Below, in pieces: positions 1-5,602 of a stretch of DNA of 10,653 bases. The number at the start of each line of letters is the position of its first letter. The stretch's first letter is position 1. The position numbers were made by a program, and so were the translations under genes. The DNA is taken from NCBI GenBank assembly GCA_018334595.1, contig JAGXLQ010000029.1:1-10653 (forward strand), read 5' to 3'. The notes under the pieces are model-generated. The model saw only the letters and a program-made list of their open reading frames with translations. It was not told the origin of the DNA and did not search any database. Source of the stretch: Candidatus Bipolaricaulota bacterium (GTDB taxonomy: Bacteria > Bipolaricaulota > Bipolaricaulia > M55B111).

Positions 1-745
1 CATCCCACCCGTCAGCGGAGAGAGGAAAATCTAGCTCGAGCTTCCCCCCATGATAGAGCCCCCCTGATTGACTGAAAAGGCCAGCCAGACGGACCTCAGC
101 TCTCACCCTCAGGTCCTCTCCCAGGTCAGTCCCCCAGTACGACTCCAACGATATACCTCCGGAGGATGAGCTCAAATTGGAATAGAAGGAGTTTTCCAGT
201 CTCACTTCCAGCCCCCAGGAAAACCGGTCGGAGACGAAATCTATCTCCCCACCAGCACCTAATCTCGATGGGGGAAGCCAGGAAGGCCCTGTGGCGTCAA
301 ATCGGCCGAATAAGCTGGCCTGCCAATTTTTGCTTGACCTCCGATACTCTATCCTGGTCTCCAGGCGAGTTCTACTCTGAAACGATAGCGAAGCTTCGGT
401 GGACAGATCCGGACCACCGTAGGCTAACTTGAACTCTTTCGTGGATAAATTTAGCGTGCCCTCCCAGGTCTGGGGGTCCCTGTACAGGGAGAGACCGAGC
501 TTCTCCTCTCCTATCTTCCCAGAAAGCCGTAGATTATCGGACAGGAACTCGAAGGCAGCAGCAAGTCCGTCCAGCATTCCTTCTGAATAAAGGAAATCGC
601 CTGTGCTCCCTATCCCCACTGCAAGCAGTGGGGTTTTACGGTCGCACTTAAAACAGGCGATTTCCAGTAACATCATTTGGTCACAAGTCGACCCTTGATT
701 TGTATAGAGACCCATCCGATTCATCCCCGCAGCGAGCTGCAGGGT
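1..745 (-). pseudogene. Out-of-frame 3' continuation of the barrel-like (usher-like) gene, partial at left edge
   Basis: Reading the minus strand one base out of phase with the upstream gene, there is no stop from 832 to position 1, and the frame runs off the window. The translated product (about 250 residues) is rich in short alternating hydrophobic/polar stretches, for example LRLSGKIGEEKLGLSLYRD and LETRIEYRRSSKNWQASLFG. This is the pattern expected of antiparallel beta-barrel strands and matches the style of the upstream product's C-terminal third. The first methionines in this frame near the junction are at 676 and 673, but no good ribosome-binding site precedes them. I therefore infer that this is the rest of one ancestral gene, with a one-base gain (or two-base loss) probably near 746-752. 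Alternatives are a sequencing or assembly error, programmed frameshifting, or a separate translationally coupled gene. That it is coding is fairly sure; the function is inferred. Confidence 0.6.
592..665. repeat. Nested inverted repeat inside the barrel-like coding region
   Basis: A perfect 13-base inverted repeat (GGAAATCGCCTGT at 592-604 and its complement at 653-665) encloses a second perfect one (CCCCACTGC at 614-622, complement at 625-633, AA between). The inner hairpin is followed by TTTT on the plus strand. It lies within the open +1 frame downstream of the apparent frameshift. It could be a remnant of a small mobile element or a hairpin in the mRNA. The 74-base length is not a multiple of three, and removing it would not restore the upstream frame, because that frame stops at 681 before reaching it. 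Confidence 0.6.
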
Positions 746-1901
746 ATTCTCGGTAACTCTTATAAAGGTGGAGCCCGAAGTCGTCTCCTGACGATAATTC
801 CAGGCTGGAATAGAGGTGGGGGTTGACCCCCTTTACTATCGAGATGCTGAAGGGGAGGATACCTTCTCTGAAATAGTACCTCCCACCTGAACCCCTGACA
901 TAACCGGAGGGGGACATGAAGGAGATACTCCCTACCTCTACGGTTGAAATAGCGTCTCTAAACGTAAACTTCCCACCTCGCAAGCGGAGATCTCCAGGAT
1001 TTAACTCTAATCTCCCGTTAACCCCGATATCCGTCTCGCCGGACAAGGCCCCGCCCCAGCGGAAATTAAGTGAGGAGCGGGTTAAGCCAGAACGAAAATT
1101 ATTACTCCACTTCAAAGTCCCTGGCAAAATGGGATACAGGCTTCCGCCGACCTCCTCGGGGGGAGGAGGCAATAGATGAGTCTCTATCCTGATCGTCTTC
1201 TTTATTCTCTCATCACTTAGGGACAGAACGTTCAACGTCAAGTAACAGACCCCACCGGGCTCGGATTCCTCGGACACCGTTAGTTCTAGAACGACTATCT
1301 CGGACACACCCGGGTCTATGTCTACCTCCCTTGAGGGAGGACTTACATCTCCCCGGGATTTCGCGGAAACAGAGTAAATATCGGGATAATTGCCGCGATT
1401 TGTTATCCTTACTTCATAAGATACCTTACCGCCGGGCCAACCCTGTCCTCGTGTTGGTGCATCGACCGAGACCCCTCCACTCCTCTCAACGGATATCGAG
1501 ACATGAGTGGACTCCAGGGTTCCCATCGATTCGTGAATTACGCTAACTTCCAGTTGGTAGGACCCCGCCGGGGTCGAACTGACGACGAAGTAACTCAGCA
1601 GTGACGTCACAGCCCTCTCGTCCCCTAAACAGATCCTGTCGGGGACATGCACTGCGCTAAACCCGGCAGGGGCAGATGTGGATAACCGGTAACATCCCGT
1701 GCTATCACCCTTTCCAATGACCTCTAAGGGCACCGTTGCCAGCCCCCCTGGCTCGACGGTCAACATCCGCCGCTGCGGGCGTACAGAGATCCTGTCTGAT
1801 TCCGATCCGGTCTCCGCGCGGACGCTCAAAAATACTACGAATATTATAACTACCGCACTCAATGCACGCGTTACCACGCGGTACTTCCCAAGAAGGGGCA
1901 T
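681..1901 (-). CDS. Secreted protein with two NEW3-like Ig domains and start of a beta-barrel-like region (usher-like candidate), apparently truncated by a frameshift
   Basis: The 406-residue product starts with a signal peptide or membrane segment (about 11-28, ALSAVVIIFVVFLSV). Two beta-sandwich domains follow (about 38-138 and 145-241). Both carry the layout of NEW3/COG1470 domains: a PGG or PGV turn, alternating beta strands and, in the second, an N-R-G-N motif. A proline linker (PPPPEE, 245-250) leads to a region from about 255 with the strand pattern of an outer-membrane barrel (LTRSSLNFRW, TDIGVNGRLEL). The gene follows the chaperone-like gene after 13 bases, with AGGA before the ATG. 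The frame ends at TGA while the barrel-like pattern continues in the +1 frame down to the left edge, so the intact protein would be far longer. By position and architecture it could be the outer-membrane pore of a chaperone-usher-like pathway. I see no classical PapC/FimD N-terminal domain, so it may instead be an unrelated surface barrel protein. Confidence 0.75.
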   Translation of the reverse strand: MPLLGKYRVVTRALSAVVIIFVVFLSVRAETGSESDRISVRPQRRMLTVEPGGLATVPLEVIGKGDSTGCYRLSTSAPAGFSAVHVPDRICLGDERAVTSLLSYFVVSSTPAGSYQLEVSVIHESMGTLESTHVSISVERSGGVSVDAPTRGQGWPGGKVSYEVRITNRGNYPDIYSVSAKSRGDVSPPSREVDIDPGVSEIVVLELTVSEESEPGGVCYLTLNVLSLSDERIKKTIRIETHLLPPPPEEVGGSLYPILPGTLKWSNNFRSGLTRSSLNFRWGGALSGETDIGVNGRLELNPGDLRLRGGKFTFRDAISTVEVGSISFMSPSGYVRGSGGRYYFREGILPFSISIVKGVNPHLYSSLELSSGDDFGLHLYKSYREYPAARCGDESDGSLYKSRVDL

Positions 1902-1914
1902 GCCTATCCTAAGA

Positions 1915-2760
1915 CTATTCTGGCGATATCTCGACCGTGGTCTGGGTCCCCCACACGTATCGGTCGAGGTTGTTTACTATCAATAAGGCTTCGTAGCGCC
2001 CGGGCTCGTTGATACCGACAGGGACCCGATAGCTCGTCGAGCTATCGGGATAGATTATCTTCTTCCCGTTAAGATTGTTCCCGGTGGAACGGAGCTCTCC
2101 CTTCCGATCGTACAATTCGAGAGATACTACTGGCTCCAGCATCCGTTCTCCGGTATTTTTTACCTTAACCCTCAGGAAGTTCTCTCCCCCTCGTTTTTCT
2201 CGTTCCAAACCGAGTATTTTTACCATGCGCTCTCCGGACTCTCCGATGTTCGTTATCGTCTGTATCCCGTAACCGAAGGTCTGCTTTATGTGAAACTCAG
2301 AGGATTCCTCAATCCCCGTAGACGGCTCCACTATGACGTTAACCATGCTCCAGTAGGTACCAGCTAGGTCCTCGTTCTCCGGGACTCTAACTGTATAGGG
2401 AACCCGGATGGTCTCGCCTCCAGGAATCTCTACCGGTTTTGGGTCAACGTCGAGTGCAATCCATCCTGCGTTGGAACGGGGCAGGCTGCCCGCATCGGGA
2501 TAGCGGGCAGCCCCGTCTCTGGTCAAAGTGTAGTCGGTCAGGTAGATACTTACGCGTTCCGCTGACCGACCCGTGTTTTTGACTTCGATGTAATCCCTGT
2601 ATACCTCGCCCGGTGACAACTCCATGAGGTAGGTTAAGTCATCTACAGTTACTGCGCCGGACGCGGTTAACGTAAGGGAGAAGGCCAACACGATCGCCAA
2701 AAAGAGTAAGCTAAAATACTCCAGGGCGTGGCAACAATGGAACTTTTGGATAAGAGACAT
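1915..2760 (-). CDS. Secreted two-domain Ig-fold protein, PapD/DUF916-like periplasmic chaperone candidate
   Basis: The product has 281 residues. A signal peptide covers roughly 1-36 (hydrophobic core YFSLLFLAIVLAFSLTLTA, cleavage near ASG-A). Domain 1 (about 38-146) shows an SPGE turn, a V-K-N-T-G motif (60-64), a W-I pair at 100-101, PGGETIRVPYTVRVP and a GTYWSMVNV strand. This order is typical of PapD-type chaperone N-terminal domains and of DUF916 (WxL-interacting) domains. Domain 2 (about 160-278) repeats an Ig-like layout with a second V-K-N-T-G (200-204). There is no C-terminal membrane anchor, unlike Gram-positive DUF916/DUF3324 proteins, so a soluble periplasmic protein is more likely. 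It lies 12 bases after the small secreted-protein gene and 13 bases before the barrel gene, which suggests it escorts or docks the small subunit. The chaperone role is inferred from fold pattern and context; secretion is well supported. Confidence 0.8.
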   Translation of the reverse strand: MSLIQKFHCCHALEYFSLLFLAIVLAFSLTLTASGAVTVDDLTYLMELSPGEVYRDYIEVKNTGRSAERVSIYLTDYTLTRDGAARYPDAGSLPRSNAGWIALDVDPKPVEIPGGETIRVPYTVRVPENEDLAGTYWSMVNVIVEPSTGIEESSEFHIKQTFGYGIQTITNIGESGERMVKILGLEREKRGGENFLRVKVKNTGERMLEPVVSLELYDRKGELRSTGNNLNGKKIIYPDSSTSYRVPVGINEPGRYEALLIVNNLDRYVWGTQTTVEISPE

Positions 2761-2772
2761 AGCTTTCCCTGT

Positions 2773-3258
2773 TTAGGTACTCGTACTTACCCATTTGTAT
2801 TCCAACGTTAACTCAACAGTTTTTGGAGAGGTATCCCAATTAACATCTTGTACGATAAAATCTAGGCTTTCGTTAGTATGTTCTTTTTTCTCGGAAAACG
2901 TGATTAAATCTTTAAACTCCAATAGCTGATTCAAATCCACGCTATTCACCATACCAGCAATTCCATTGGTGTCAATGGTTAACGTAAGCCAGGATGGAAT
3001 AGTGACTCCTACAATCCCAACCTGAACCTTACTTGAATCATCGTTCGTTTTAAAATCAAAACCATCAACAGTAACGGTATTCGTTTTACCTGGTTCTACT
3101 TCCAAATTAACGTTGTCTGGTACCGACATCTCTGTGGACGAAATTAGATCTACAGTTACAACTTGCGTAGTAGTATCAGAAGCTACTCCGGAAAATGATG
3201 GGATTGAAAGAAATACAACCAATAGCAATGGTAAGATGATTGCATAGTTATGTCTCAT
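2773..3258 (-). CDS. Small secreted beta-rich protein, pilin-like subunit candidate
   Basis: I place the start at the second of two in-frame ATGs (3258, not 3264): the GGAGG at 3267-3271 is 8 bases from it but only 2 from the first. The 161-residue product has a strong Sec signal peptide (YAIILPLLLVVFLSIPSFSG) with probable cleavage near GVA-S, leaving a mature protein of about 135 residues. The mature part is threonine-, valine- and aspartate-rich, with no cysteine, and reads as beta strands from end to end (QVVTVDLIS near the N-terminus, TVELTLEYKW near the C-terminus). Small size, first place in the operon and strand-like ends fit a structural subunit assembled by donor-strand exchange, but no family signature is evident. 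The gene is clearly more AT-rich than its neighbours (32-40% GC in three hand-counted 60-base lines, against 55-65% in the downstream genes), which hints at separate acquisition or fast evolution. Confidence 0.8.
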   Translation of the reverse strand: MRHNYAIILPLLLVVFLSIPSFSGVASDTTTQVVTVDLISSTEMSVPDNVNLEVEPGKTNTVTVDGFDFKTNDDSSKVQVGIVGVTIPSWLTLTIDTNGIAGMVNSVDLNQLLEFKDLITFSEKKEHTNESLDFIVQDVNWDTSPKTVELTLEYKWVSTST

Positions 3259-3266
3259 TGACATAG

Positions 3267-3271
3267 CCTCC
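3267..3271 (-). promoter_or_regulatory. Ribosome-binding site of the pilin-like gene
   Basis: Minus-strand GGAGG (within AAGGAGGC). Its 8-base distance to the ATG at 3258, against 2 bases to the ATG at 3264, decides the start in favour of the downstream methionine. Confidence 0.7.
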
Positions 3272-3281
3272 TTGTTGTAAT

Positions 3282-3364
3282 TTCCTGCCCGTGCCTCTTA
3301 CGCGCAGGAACTTTTGTTTTTGTTTGGCGATTCCTTCATGCCTCCAAGCATCAGAGTCGCCAAA
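3282..3364 (-). promoter_or_regulatory. Structured 5' leader with two hairpins ahead of the pilin-like operon
   Basis: Two stem-loops sit between the promoter and the ribosome-binding site. The upstream one pairs 3357-3364 with 3323-3330 (8 perfect bp, TTTGGCGA on the plus strand) and encloses a smaller AUGC/GCAU hairpin whose loop reads UUGGAG in the RNA. The second pairs 3304-3310 with 3282-3288 (7 bp), then one C-C mismatch on the plus strand (G-G in the RNA), 3 bp more and a 7-base loop. A single-stranded A-rich spacer joins them. I compared it with c-di-GMP-I, preQ1, fluoride and guanidine riboswitch consensus features and found no match. A GGA in a hairpin loop is also the preferred target of CsrA-type proteins, so post-transcriptional control is possible. 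The pairing is visible; the function is not known. Confidence 0.5.
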
Positions 3365-3381
3365 ATTTACAGTTTTTTATC

Positions 3382-3409
3382 ATTATATCGTCGATTCAAT
3401 TCTTTTCAA
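3382..3409 (-). promoter_or_regulatory. Sigma70-type promoter of the pilin-like operon
   Basis: On the minus strand, TTGAAA (3404-3409) is followed after 16 bases by a perfect TATAAT (3382-3387). Transcription would begin near 3375, giving a leader of about 115 bases that contains both hairpins. Just upstream of the -35 box lies a tandem near-repeat (plus-strand TGTTAAA, TGTTTAAA, 3411-3425) that could be an operator. Confidence 0.6.
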
Positions 3410-3702
3410 GTGTTAAATGTTTAAAATTATAACTTTAATAGTTATTCCAGGCGGGGGGGTACCCTGAAAATGAAGCCGTTCTTATCATAGCAAGACCCAA
3501 ATCTCACCAATTACAGGTAAATGGCAACAAAAAACCGATTACTAGGCCTCGGGTCTTCGTAATTTGTATTGCCTGAAAAAAGATATTAAAATCATATCGG
3601 ATAAACCGAGGATTTCGACGATTTTTCAATTCCCGGACAGGAGTTATCATCTTATAGCTTATATGTACGAAGGACTAAGAAATTTTTCACCCCAAACCCT
3701 AT
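3410..3702. other. AT-rich intergenic region between the divergent operons
   Basis: This is the remainder of the roughly 460-base gap between the pilin-like operon and phnD. I see no convincing gene. It holds a tract of seven G (3453-3459) next to a GGTACC palindrome, and a weak plus-strand promoter candidate for phnD (TTGTAT at 3564-3569, 17 bases, TAAAAT at 3587-3592). A CCTCGG/CCGAGG inverted repeat (3547-3552 and 3606-3611) flanks that candidate. No clear Pho box is visible, although a phosphonate operon might be expected to have one. Confidence 0.4.
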
Positions 3703-3711
3703 AAAGGAGGG
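3703..3711 (+). promoter_or_regulatory. Strong ribosome-binding site of phnD
   Basis: AAAGGAGGG lies 8 bases before the ATG at 3720, a near-ideal Shine-Dalgarno site that fixes the phnD start and suggests high translation. Confidence 0.75.
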
Positions 3712-3719
3712 ATAGTATA

Positions 3720-4760
3720 ATGCGGCTCAATACAGTTAAACTATCGGTCGTCCTTGTTTTAGCCCTCAGTTTGATTAGTGTCGGAGCTCTAGCGAGCGCA
3801 GAACTTGGAACGAAAAAGAACCCCGTCCAATGGCTCTTCCCACCCTCAACAAACGCTACGGTCATTGAAGACGTGGCAAACGACATCGCCGAAGACCTTT
3901 ACAACCTGACGGGCATATTCATTGAACCCCACGTGACAGCAGACTACGCAGCCCTAATCGAAGCGGTGAAGGCAGCCGATGGCGACACGATGGCCACGCC
4001 GACTACTGACCAGTATACCACGCTGTACGTGGAAACGGACGGAGGTGTACACCCAAGGCTAGCGGCGGTCAGGTACGGTTATCCATATTACTTCGCCAGC
4101 GTATATGCTCCAAGAGACGAGATGTCCTATCACCCAACAACCGAAGGGGCTTTGGAAGTTCTCGAAGGCAAGACCTGGATCTACAACGACCCAGGCAGCA
4201 CGTCAGGATACGTAGTGCCAAAGGAGATATTCGATAATTACGGGATTGAAATCTCTGACAAGATCGAGAGTGGTGGACATACCGCCTCACTAATCGCCCT
4301 CCTGGAAGGTCGAGGAGACTTCGCCACATCATACGGTTCTCCTCCCACCCCACCAGACGGCGTATACTTTGACTGGGAATACGGTGACGATCCGGAGATC
4401 TGGATCTGGAACCACGCGCTGGACAAACTTTACCCCGAAGAACTAAGGGGCAAGATCTACGACACCCGTCAGGCTGCCGCGGACACGGGCATGTACGAAT
4501 ACTGGGAAGTCATTGAGAAGATCGGTGTCGTAGCCACTTTTGGACCTATGCCCAATGACGCTCTCACGTTCGTCAACGACTTCCCGAAAGAGATGGAGAA
4601 CAAGATCGTGGACGCCGTTGTCGAACACATCAGGACCGAAGAGGGTTCGGCGCTCTGGGGCGACTCTAATTTCTACGAATGGACCGACGTAGAGAGAATA
4701 TCCGACGATTACTACGACGGTTACAGAAAGTTGGTAGGGTATCCCGTCCCTGAAGACTAA
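3720..4760 (+). CDS. phnD: Phosphonate/phosphite-family ABC transporter substrate-binding protein
   Basis: The 346-residue protein binds its ligand in the periplasm and delivers it to the PhnE permeases. A Sec signal peptide covers about 1-27 (VVLVLALSLISVGALASA, cleavage after ASA). There is no lipobox cysteine, so the protein is probably free in a periplasm. PhnD-family marks are ADYAALIEAVKA (74-85), the ligand-loop motif DPGSTSGY (157-164), whose Ser-Thr-Ser is known in this family to contact the phosphonate or phosphite group, and GGHTAS (185-190), in place of the common GGHDAS. The usual FGP motif after the DYAALIEA helix is replaced by MATPTTDQY. The length fits the family. It heads the operon and is separated from phnC by a large palindrome. 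The ligand (phosphonate, phosphite or another oxyanion) cannot be told, and no C-P lyase genes are in view. Confidence 0.9.
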   Translation: MRLNTVKLSVVLVLALSLISVGALASAELGTKKNPVQWLFPPSTNATVIEDVANDIAEDLYNLTGIFIEPHVTADYAALIEAVKAADGDTMATPTTDQYTTLYVETDGGVHPRLAAVRYGYPYYFASVYAPRDEMSYHPTTEGALEVLEGKTWIYNDPGSTSGYVVPKEIFDNYGIEISDKIESGGHTASLIALLEGRGDFATSYGSPPTPPDGVYFDWEYGDDPEIWIWNHALDKLYPEELRGKIYDTRQAAADTGMYEYWEVIEKIGVVATFGPMPNDALTFVNDFPKEMENKIVDAVVEHIRTEEGSALWGDSNFYEWTDVERISDDYYDGYRKLVGYPVPED

Positions 4761-4779
4761 AAAAGACAACCATTGTTCA

Positions 4780-4818
4780 GTAGAGGACCCAAGGACGTCC
4801 TTGGGTCCTCTACGTTTT
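4780..4818 (+). terminator. Hairpin terminator or attenuator between phnD and phnC
   Basis: Positions 4780-4813 form a perfect 34-base palindrome (17-base arms, no mismatch), followed by GTTTTCTCTT. As RNA it would fold into about 15 bp with a 4-base loop ahead of a U-rich run. It lies 19 bases after the phnD stop. Partial read-through would make binding protein in excess of the ATPase and permeases; it may also protect the phnD message from 3' decay. Confidence 0.8.
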
Positions 4819-4840
4819 CTCTTAAGACGAGGGGGATAAT

Positions 4841-5602
4841 TTGGCCCAACTGGAGATTAAAAACCTAAAGAAGATCTACCCGCCAAACGTCGTAGCCTTG
4901 AAAGACATATCGTTCGAGGTCGAAAAAGGGGAGTTTTTGGTCGTCATCGGCCTATCCGGTTCGGGTAAATCGACTTTACTCAGATGCATCAACAGGTTAA
5001 TAGAGCCGACGGAGGGGAGCATTAAATTCGAAGGGAGAGAAGTCACAACGGCTTCCAAGAAGGAACTGAGGGAAATACGCGAGGACATAGCGATGGTCTT
5101 CCAAAGGTTTAATTTAATTGAACGTTCCCTGGTTTTAACCAACGTTTTGACAGGCCAATTGGCCGAATTACCGCTCTGGCGCAGCTTGCTTGGCAGGTTT
5201 CCCAAGGAACTCAAGAACCGGGCGTACGAAAGACTGGAGACGGTAGGCATTCCTGAGCAAGCTCTTAAACGCGCCGATGAACTGAGCGGAGGACAGCAGC
5301 AGCGGGTTGGCATAGCCCGGGCGTTGATGCAGGACCCTAAGTTGCTACTGGCGGATGAGCCCGTATCAAGCCTGGACCCGGCCACCTCGGGAACAATTAT
5401 GGACTACCTCGCAGAGATCAACAACCAGGGGAAGACGGTTATCACCAGCCTGCACTTTTTGGACCTTGTCAGAAAATATGGGACTAGAGCAATCGGCCTA
5501 AAGGACGGGAACATCGTCTACGATGGACACCCAAAGGATATCGACGACGAAAAGTTCAAGGAGGTCTTTGGTGAAGAGGCCGAGAAAGTTCACATTACCT
5601 GA
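4841..5602 (+). CDS. phnC: Phosphonate-family ABC transporter ATP-binding protein
   Basis: This cytoplasmic ATPase of 253 residues powers import through the PhnE pair. All ABC motifs are intact: Walker A GLSGSGKST (37-45), Q-loop Gln88, signature LSGGQQQR (148-155), Walker B LLLADE (168-173), D-loop SSLD (176-179) and switch His205. The insert between Q-loop and signature (QLAELPLWRSLLGRFPKEL, 106-124) is typical of PhnC, in which a G.L....W.S..G.F pattern precedes the signature, and it separates the protein from other importers' ATPases. The start is TTG at 4841, with GAGGGGG 5 bases upstream; no better-placed ATG is seen. The end overlaps the next gene by 32 bases, so the two are translationally coupled. 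Confidence 0.92.
   Translation: MAQLEIKNLKKIYPPNVVALKDISFEVEKGEFLVVIGLSGSGKSTLLRCINRLIEPTEGSIKFEGREVTTASKKELREIREDIAMVFQRFNLIERSLVLTNVLTGQLAELPLWRSLLGRFPKELKNRAYERLETVGIPEQALKRADELSGGQQQRVGIARALMQDPKLLLADEPVSSLDPATSGTIMDYLAEINNQGKTVITSLHFLDLVRKYGTRAIGLKDGNIVYDGHPKDIDDEKFKEVFGEEAEKVHIT
5558..5565 (+). promoter_or_regulatory. Internal ribosome-binding site setting the start of the first phnE
   Basis: AAGGAGGT inside the end of phnC, 5 bases before GTG at 5571. The in-frame ATG at 5523 lacks a comparable site and would overlap phnC by 80 bases, so GTG is the preferred start. Confidence 0.7.

Noticed and set aside
166..432. Plus-strand open frame of 88 codons
   Set aside because: It lies antisense to the well-supported minus-strand barrel frame, its product shows no domain or signal, and no good ribosome-binding site precedes it.
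614..640. IS200/IS605-type end hairpin
   Set aside because: The inner hairpin followed by TTTT resembles such ends, but no transposase or tnpB fragment is readable nearby and the sequence is read through as plausible coding sequence.
3282..3364. c-di-GMP (GEMM) riboswitch
   Set aside because: The conserved GGACGCAAAGC-like core and the tetraloop-receptor pattern are absent.
5523..5570. ATG at 5523 as start of the first phnE
   Set aside because: It overlaps phnC by 80 bases and lacks a good ribosome-binding site, while GTG at 5571 has AAGGAGGT at ideal spacing.
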